A stretch of DNA of 16,406 nt from Acholeplasmatales bacterium (GTDB lineage Bacteria > Bacillota_I > Bacilli_A > Acholeplasmatales > Anaeroplasmataceae). The stretch is taken from positions 1 through 16,406 of the forward strand of contig JAEELC010000015.1 in NCBI GenBank assembly GCA_016288675.1, given 5' to 3'. The notes under the pieces are model-generated. The model was given only the letters and a program-made list of their open reading frames with translations, was not told the DNA's origin and did no database searches. Each line of letters begins with the position of its first letter. The stretch's first letter is position 1. A program made the position numbers and the translations under genes. Shown one piece after another: positions 7,681 through 16,406 of this stretch.

Positions 7681-8862
7681 ATGAAGAAAAGACTTTTTTT
7701 AAGCTTACCACTAGCAGCTTTAATGCTTGCTGGATGTAATAGTGGGGGAGAAAAAAGTGGGGTTATTGATAAGAGAACTGATAATTTTAATGCTAGTAAT
7801 AATTATTCTTTAAAATTAGATTCATCAGTTAAGACTCGTGGTGGTTATACTGAAGGTAATTTTGGTAATGCTAACCATATGGAATATTATAGAACTTATT
7901 CTAAAGGTGATAATTATACTACTTTACTTAAGAAAAACGATATAGATATTAATGATTCAGCTGTATACAATAAAGCTGATTTCAGTGAAATCTATTCTGT
8001 TAAGGTTACATATGCGACTGATTCTAAACTTAAATTTAGTTATGGTAATGATAAAACTTATTCTAATACAATTGAATTGTTAAATACTAAAGATTTTATA
8101 ACTAAAGAAATTAAGATTAATAAATCTAATTATATTAAATTTAGTGCTCCAGATTCTAATGTAATTATTAAAGAAATTGTTATTACATATAATTCTAAAG
8201 CTTCTCCTAAAGAAGAAAAATTAACTTATGATGGTTATAGATTAAAGCTTAATTATACTGAATTTGATAATTTAGTAGATGGTGAAACACGTGAAATTCC
8301 TACTAAAGTTAATTTTAATGGTTCAAATTATACAGTACTTGAAACTAAGAAATTTACTTATTATTCAAGAGAATATTTAATTAATCATTATGCTAATTCT
8401 ATGGCTGATGAATTAGCTATAACTGATCCGCTAGAAGTTGCAAGCTATTATATGCTATTCCATGATTTCCCTTTAAATTATGGTTATCAATTTGATTTGA
8501 TTGATATGGATTTATATTTTAAAGAGAAGAATTTACGTCGTGTTCAAAAATTCTCTCGTACTGATGGATATGCTAAAGCTATACCATATAAGAAAAATCA
8601 AGATTTAACATATCTTGAACTTGATTTTGCGGAAAGCGATAGCTATTCATATAATGCACAAAGAGGAACTGGTAGAATTGTTGTTTGGGAAAATGGATTT
8701 GATGGTTCAGGTTATGATAATGAACCAGTATGCTTATATACTGATGACCATTATGCTTCATTTGCTGAATTTACTAATTGCTATTCTTGGAATACAAGCT
8801 TTGATGCTGAAATGAATTATACTGGATATAAACATTCAGTTGTTAAAACTTATACTTTATAA
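7681..8862 (+). CDS. lipoprotein with C-terminal barnase/RNase Sa-like ribonuclease domain
   Basis: A 393-residue predicted surface lipoprotein. The signal peptide MKKRLFLSLPLAALMLAGC has lipobox LAGC with Cys19 lipidated. Residues about 25-240 are Asn/Ser/Thr/Lys-rich beta-type sequence that I cannot assign. From about 249 the protein matches microbial ribonucleases. VASYYMLFHDFPLNY (253-267) parallels the first helix of barnase (VADYLQTYHKLPDNY). LELDF (312-316) holds the general base candidate Glu313. RGTGR (328-332) parallels RGTRR of RNase Sa, giving Arg328 and Arg332. TDDHYASF (354-361) gives general acid His357. Barnase's E73, R83, R87 and H102 are all matched. An extra loop of about 10 residues (GFDGSGYDNE) lies between Arg332 and His357. 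Cys351 and Cys367 are the only other cysteines and could form a disulfide; RNase Sa has a Cys near the latter position. The ribosome site GAGG (7672-7675) is inside the NdpA gene. No barstar-like inhibitor gene is adjacent. Confidence 0.82.
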   Translation: MKKRLFLSLPLAALMLAGCNSGGEKSGVIDKRTDNFNASNNYSLKLDSSVKTRGGYTEGNFGNANHMEYYRTYSKGDNYTTLLKKNDIDINDSAVYNKADFSEIYSVKVTYATDSKLKFSYGNDKTYSNTIELLNTKDFITKEIKINKSNYIKFSAPDSNVIIKEIVITYNSKASPKEEKLTYDGYRLKLNYTEFDNLVDGETREIPTKVNFNGSNYTVLETKKFTYYSREYLINHYANSMADELAITDPLEVASYYMLFHDFPLNYGYQFDLIDMDLYFKEKNLRRVQKFSRTDGYAKAIPYKKNQDLTYLELDFAESDSYSYNAQRGTGRIVVWENGFDGSGYDNEPVCLYTDDHYASFAEFTNCYSWNTSFDAEMNYTGYKHSVVKTYTL

Positions 8863-8865
8863 ATA

Positions 8866-8892
8866 AAAAGTCTATCGAAAAATAGATTTTTT
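8866..8892 (+). terminator. terminator after the RNase lipoprotein gene
   Basis: AAAAAGTCTAT (8866-8875 and flank) pairs with ATAGATTTTTT (8882-8892) around a CGAAAA loop; one pair is G-U. The core stem is only 5 bases but the A-tract and U-tract extend it. It sits 4 bases past the stop codon. Confidence 0.65.
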
Positions 8893-8912
8893 ATATTGTT
8901 AATGTATTATAC

Positions 8913-8940
8913 TTTATATTTATCTTATTTCGAGTATAAT
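8913..8940 (+). promoter_or_regulatory. promoter of the FMN riboswitch-ribU transcript
   Basis: TTTATA (8913-8918), a 16-base spacer and a perfect TATAAT (8935-8940) would start transcription at about 8947, directly before the riboswitch. Confidence 0.6.
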
Positions 8941-8948
8941 ATATATGA

Positions 8949-9054
8949 ATCTTCAAGGTAATGTTAAATTCATAACCGGAGGTATAGTCCTCAAGCGTAA
9001 GCACGATTCGGTGAAATTCCGATACCGACAGTATAGTCTGGATGAGAGAAGAAA
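8949..9054 (+). promoter_or_regulatory. FMN riboswitch (RFN element)
   Basis: Conserved RFN blocks are visible in order: CTTC at 8951-8954, AACCGGAGGTATAGTCCTCAAGC around 8974-8997, GATTCGGTGAAATTCCGATACCGACAGTATAGTCTGGATGAGAGAAG from about 9005 to 9051. CTTC and the terminal GAAG (9048-9051) close helix P1. The first internal helix is AT-rich (AATGTTAAATTCATAA) compared with the usual GGG/CCC form. When FMN binds, such elements in Firmicutes normally favour the downstream terminator and shut off riboflavin synthesis or uptake. Here the terminator at 9083-9112 and ribU follow. Confidence 0.95.
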
Positions 9055-9924
9055 TTAATTATATTTTTCTTTCTTTTTTGGCGACCTCGAAAATTCGAGG
9101 TCTTTTTATTTTGAAAGGAAGTCGTAAAATATGAAGAATCAAATTATGCTTAAGAAGTGCATCATAACTTCTATACTTGCAGCCTTATCGGTTGTACTTT
9201 ATGTAATAGGTCCTAAGTTTAGTTTACCTATTTTCCCTAACTTTTTAAAAGTTAATTTTTCTATGGTACCAATTTTTATTTGTTTAATAGTAGTTGGTGC
9301 ACCATACGCATTAGTAATTGTATTAATTAGATCATTATTTGGTTTAATTACAGGAACTACTTCAGCCGGTATTGGTGAAACTGCTGATTTAATTATTGGT
9401 ATGATTACTATATTATTTACTCAATTTGGTAAGTTTTTATTCAATAATAAAGCTAAAGATATCCCAATGTTTCTATTTGCATTATTAGGATGGGTAGTCG
9501 GAGGATTATTATCTAATTGCTTTGCATTACCTATGTATGTTAATGTAATGAATGCTAAGGGATGGTTAGTATTCTCTATGCAAAAAATTATTCCTGCAGT
9601 TACAGAATCAAATTATGTTTTTTACTATTTTGTAGCAGCAGTATTACCTTTTAACTTAATTTTAGGATTTGCAGTTGTTACTGCTACATATTTAATTCAT
9701 TTTAAACTTAAAGATGCTTATGAATTATTTTTAACACCTGATAAAAAGGTAAAAAAAGAAGAAAATAACCTTGATGATTACAATAATACTGAAGAAAATA
9801 CATATAAATTGGATTAATTAGTAGCACATTTGTGCTACTTTTTTATTTTGTTAGTTTAATATAACTTTTTGAACAAATTATTTTGAAACAATAAAAAAAT
9901 GATATATAATTAAATCGGTATTAA

Positions 9925-11256
<1,332 letters not shown>

Positions 11257-14200
11257 TAATATTTAAGGCATTGGAAAATTCCAATGCTTTTTTATTTGAT
11301 ATGAAATCATTTCGACAAAATAATGATATTATGAATTTTTTTCGACTTTTTTTGCGTAAAATCTTTATTTTTATAAATTTATATTGTATTATATAGTTAT
11401 CTATAGATTTCATATAGATAAAAGTACAAAAAGTAAGTTTAAAAAGGGGAGGATAATTGCAATGATATTTAATTAACGATTTTATTTAAATTTAAATTAT
11501 AAATAGAATCGTTTTTTCTTTTTTTGAATATGTTTTGGGTTACAAAAAGGAGAAAAACAAATATGAGAAAAAAAGTAGTTAGAGCTATTGGTTTAACTTT
11601 GGGTGCCTTATCGCTTGCATCATGTGAAAAGTTAAGTATAGCTGTAGAACAAAACGAAGTCGTTGTTGAACCAGAAAAGAAGGATGACAACGAAAACAAT
11701 GGAGAAAAAGAAACTCCTAGCCAAGGTGGTGAAGAGAATAAGCAAACTCCAGAAGAAAACAAACCAGCAGATACACATAACGAAAAAAAGAAATTAACTG
11801 TTTCTGGTACATTTGAAACTGAAAGACCCCTTGATGAAAAATTAACTAAACAAATTTCATCTACTAAGGTTGAATCTTCTACTAACTTTAAATGTCAATA
11901 TTCAGGTAAAGCTAATACAGTTACTATCACTTTACCAGTTCCATTTAAGGTTATTGAAGGAGAAACTACATATGAAGCTTCTCAAGTTGAAAATAATTAT
12001 ATTTTAAAAATTTCAAAAGAAGAAATTGGTGAATACAAATTTAATTTAATTAGTACAGGAACTAATGAATATGCGGAGAAAAATGTATTCTTTAGAATTA
12101 CTGTTAAAGAAGCTCAAGGAGAAATTACATCAAATTATAAAGAACAATTTGTTTATAAGCCTGAAGGAAATAAGCTTACATTTAGTCGTTATAAAGACAA
12201 GGGTTCTCAATATGTAGTTACTCTTAAAAATAGTAATGGTGAAATAATTGAAACTAGAAAATCTGAACTTGATAGTGAAGGAAAAAATTATATTTGCGAA
12301 TTTATCTTAAAGGATGCTGGAACTTACTTATTTGAGGCTGTTTCACCAGCTGATGATAATTTTAAATATGAGACTAAATTTAATGGCGAAGTAAATGTAG
12401 CTAAGGCGAGTGCGCCTGTAACATACAATAAAGTAGAAAACTTTGTATATGATGGTACTGCTCATACTTTATCAATTGAAAGTTCAATTGATTTAGAGGT
12501 AAAAGTAAATGACACAGTTGTTGAGGCTAAAGATGGCAAATATACATATGACTTTATAGATGCTGGAACATATACTATTTCAGTTAATAGTAAAGATGAA
12601 AACTACACTGAGTTTAAAATGGAAGAAACTTTAGAAGTTTCTAAAGATGAATCTAACGTAAATGTTTATATTGATGATGTAGCTTCTAATAAAGAAAAAG
12701 TTTGCGTTACAAGTGGTAATCATAATGTATTAGTTATATCTAAGTATTCATTTGAAGCTGTTTTAGATGATGTAAAATACAGTTCTTCATTAGATGAAGT
12801 TGATAATTTATATAAAGTACAAATAGAAGTTAGCTCAATTGATACAAAAGTCTATAATATTACTTATTCAATTCAAGAAACACCTAATGTTAAAGGATTA
12901 GATTTTGTTCAAGAAATAATAATAATAACTGATGCAATTAGTTATTCATTAACTTTTGATGAAAAAACAGAATTAACTAAGGAATATGACGGAGCTAATC
13001 ATCAAGTATTATTTAAATCAGATGAAGACGCATTTAGTGTAATTTATGGTGAAAAAACAGTTGACTCAATAAACAATGAAGTTAGCTTTGATATCAAAGA
13101 TGCTGGAAAGCATACATTTATTATCAAACATAAGAACTGGCAAGAAGAAGTTTCGGTTGAAATTTTAAAGGCTCAATTTGAAGTTGAAGTATTTGATAAA
13201 GATAATAATAAGCTTGATTCTTTAAAGGATCTTGAAAGAGGCGATTATAAAATTGTTTCTGATGTTTTATTTAGTATCAATGATTCTGAAGCTTCATTAG
13301 TTAATGGTAAATATGAATATATTTATACATTAACTAAAGATTCAGAATTAACAATTGTTTCACTTAATAATAATTATAAGAATTCATCCTTAGAATTTGT
13401 TGTACATAAAAAATTATTCGTACTTGATAATACTAATAATGAAGAAAGAGGAGTACCAAGTGCTTACTATGATACATTAAACTTATCTTATGTCGATGTT
13501 GATTTTAGAGAAAATTTAAGTGAATTAATTAATAAAGACTTTGTTCATTATACTTATAAAAAGGCTTACGATATTTTAAATGAAACTGACGTTGATCCTG
13601 ATAATGAAAATAACGTAATTTGTATGTATTCGGGTAAATCTATTAAAAATACAGATCATAGTTCAATTACAGGGTTTAATCGTGAACATACATGGGCTAA
13701 ATCTCATGGCTTTGGTAATCAAAAAACTTATGAAACATCTAATCCTTGGTGTGATGTTCATCATTTAAGAGCTACTTGGTGTAATATTAATTCAACAAGA
13801 AATAATTCTGATTTCTATGAATTTGGACCAGATGAAACATATAAAGAAATGTTTGGTTGTAAATATAATGATACACACTTTGAACCTCGCGATGAGGTTA
13901 AGGGTGATGTTGCACGTATGATGTTTTATATGGCAACAATGTATGGATTTGATGGCAAATTTAATTTAACATTAACTAATGATTCAACTACTGCTTCATC
14001 AGATGGTAATGGTGTATTTGGTAATCTTGATACATTAGTTAAGTGGAGCTTAGAAGACCCTGTATCAAGTACAGAAATTCATAGAAATAATGTTGCATAT
14101 AAGTATCAAAAGAATAGAAACCCTTATATTGACCATCCAGAACTTGTTCAAATCGCATATCCTGAAAGCTATGCAAAATATGCTGATTTGACTGCTGATC

Positions 14201-16406
14201 AAATTAAAGTAGATACTGTTATTTCAGAAATTAACAAATTACCTGAAACTATTACATTAGAGAATGAAAAGCTTGTAAATGATACATACGCTTTATATGA
14301 TAAGTTAAATTGGGTAGAACGTTCTTTAGTCACTAATTATGAAACTTTACATCAAGCTACTTTAAATATTTTAAATCTAAACTTTAAAAAAGATGAAGTA
14401 GAATCAGGTGATATTTCTATCGCATTAGATTCACCTAAAAAAGAAACTTCTGGTAATAGTGGATATAAGGCTAATAACAATATCATTACAGATTTAGGTA
14501 CAATTAAGTGTAGCTACGCAAATATTGATAAGTCTAGTGTTACATTAGGAGCTAATTCTAAAGCTATTGCTAATGCTAAAACTAATGAATTTGGAATTGA
14601 TTCAAATCTTGCTAGTGCATCTATGAAATTAGATTTTTACGTTGATAATGTAGAAAAAGTTAATTTCACATGCGGTTCTGTATCTGACAAAATGAATTAT
14701 AAATTATTCTATACAGAAGATGATACAAATTATGTAGAATTTGCAAGTGGCTCTTTAGCTGTTAATAAGGAAACAATCACAAATATTTCTGGTTCCTTTG
14801 ATACCCCAAAGAAATGTAAGGTTGTTCTTGTAATTACAACTCAAAGTAAACCAGGTAAGAATACTAATTTAAGACTTACTGTATCTAAGATTGATATTTA
14901 TCAAGCTTAATATAAACAAAATTGTGGCATATCTATGCCACTTTTTTGTCTTTTTTAAATCAAATTTTTAAGCATATATCATAAAAAATAAATAAATTCA
15001 TGTTAAAATTAATATGTTTAGAAAAGAGGTTTTTTATTTATGAAGGAATTACATCAAGGATTATTTGAAGGCGAACGTGTTTTATATAATGAACATGATT
15101 TAGATATATATGATTCAACTTTTCAAAATGGAGAATCTCCTTTAAAAGAAGGAAAAAATATAAAATTACATAATAGTTTTTTTAAATGGAAATATCCTTT
15201 ATGGTATTGTAATGATGTATTTGTTGAAAATTCTGTATTGCTAGAAACAGCTCGTAGTGGTATTTGGTATACAAATAATATCAATATGATTAATACTATG
15301 ATTGAAGCTCCTAAGCAATTTAGAAGATCATCTAATATTTCTTTAACTAATTGTCAAATTCCAAATGCTGAAGAAACTCTATGGAATTGTGAAAATATTA
15401 AATTAGATAATGTTACTAGCAAAGGTAATTATTTTGGAATGAATTCTAAAAATATTGAAATTACTAATTTTAAGCATAATGGTAATTATTTATTTGATGG
15501 TGCTAGTAATATTCATATTAAAAATGCAGTAATGATATCTAAGGATTCATTTTGGAATTGTGATAATGTTGTAATTGAAGATTCAACAATTATTGGTGAA
15601 TATTTAGGTTGGAATTCTAAAAATTTAACATTTATCAATTGCACAATTGATAGTGAACAAGGTATGTGCTATATGGATAATATAAAAATGATTAATTGTA
15701 AGCTTTTAAATACTAATTTAAGCTTTGAGCTTTGTTCAAACATTGACGCTACAATTAATTCAAGCATAGATTCAGTTAAGAATCCTATTTCTGGTACTAT
15801 CAACGCTTTTGAAATTAAAGAATTAATTTTAGATGAGGATATTATTGATCCAAAGAAGACAAAGATTACTACAGAGGTATAATAATGAAATATGATTTTG
15901 ATACTATAGTAAATAGAAGACATACTGATTCATTAAAATGGGATGTTTTAGATAATGAATTACCTATGTGGGTTGCTGATATGGATTTTAGAGCTCCTGA
16001 ACCAGTACTTAATAAATTACATAATATTGTAAATCTTGCTAATTTTGGTTATAAAGATATTCCAGATGCATATTTTGAGGCATTTGCTAATTTTTGGGCT
16101 AGAAGACATAATTATAGAATGAATAAAAATGATATGATTTTTTCTACTGGTGTTGTACCTGCAATCTCTAGTATTGTTAGAAAGATTACAACTCCAGGAG
16201 AAAAAGTTCTTGTTATGGAGCCTTGTTATAACATTTTCTTTAATTCAATTGTTAATAATGGTAGATTTATATTATCTAGTGATTTAGTTTATGAAAATAA
16301 TAATTACCATATTGATTTTACTGACTTAGAAGCTAAAATGTCTGATCCTCAAGTATCTTTAATGATTTTGTGTAATCCTCAAAATCCAACAGGTAATGTT
16401 TGGACA

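Overview
The window is about 16.4 kb of very AT-rich bacterial DNA with strong AGGAGG-type ribosome binding sites, sigma-A-like promoters, U-tract terminators and typical Firmicutes gene families. It includes a BcrA-type ABC pair, an FMN-riboswitch-controlled ECF riboflavin transporter, DUF3737 next to a PatB/MalY enzyme, and lipobox lipoproteins. This suggests a low-GC Bacilli/Erysipelotrichia- or RF39/RFN20-like, probably host-associated bacterium; I cannot name a species. Tryptophan is encoded by TGG in intact genes, so the standard bacterial code fits. All 12 genes whose ends are visible stop with TAA (10) or TAG (2).

Layout. Left edge, minus strand: a PAP2-family membrane phosphatase cut by the window. 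All other genes lie on the plus strand. 709-3725 is a tight operon of ABC ATPase, permease and a PAS-like/GGDEF diguanylate cyclase. 3726-5169 holds a MATE efflux gene behind a leader with a good promoter, an inverted repeat and a terminator hairpin. 5159-6629 holds a thioredoxin-type glutathione peroxidase with its own promoter and terminator, then a short-chain dehydrogenase. 6695-8862 holds a nucleoid-associated protein (NdpA/YejK family) followed 2 nt later by a lipoprotein. The C-terminal half of that lipoprotein carries the catalytic and helix motifs of the barnase/RNase Sa family. 8913-9817 is promoter, FMN riboswitch, terminator and ribU. 9883-11297 is the enolase unit. 11300-11562 is a structured leader with a four-codon ORF that runs into a terminator. 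It precedes a 1115-residue lipoprotein (11563-14910) with Ig/MBG-like repeats and an endonuclease I domain. 15040-16406 is a DUF3737 beta-helix protein and the start of a PatB/MalY-type C-S lyase.

How they may work together. The clearest theme is the cell surface: a predicted lipid-anchored RNase and a predicted lipid-anchored DNase lie about 2.7 kb apart, suggesting surface nucleic-acid degradation for nutrient scavenging, biofilm or extracellular-trap escape, or competition. No barstar-like inhibitor is seen. A second theme is stress and drug export (bacitracin-type ABC, MATE, glutathione peroxidase). Several genes sit behind leader RNAs that contain terminators: ribU (well-known FMN switch), and possibly the MATE gene and the nuclease gene (both inferred here). 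No mobile element, CRISPR array, tRNA or rRNA was seen.
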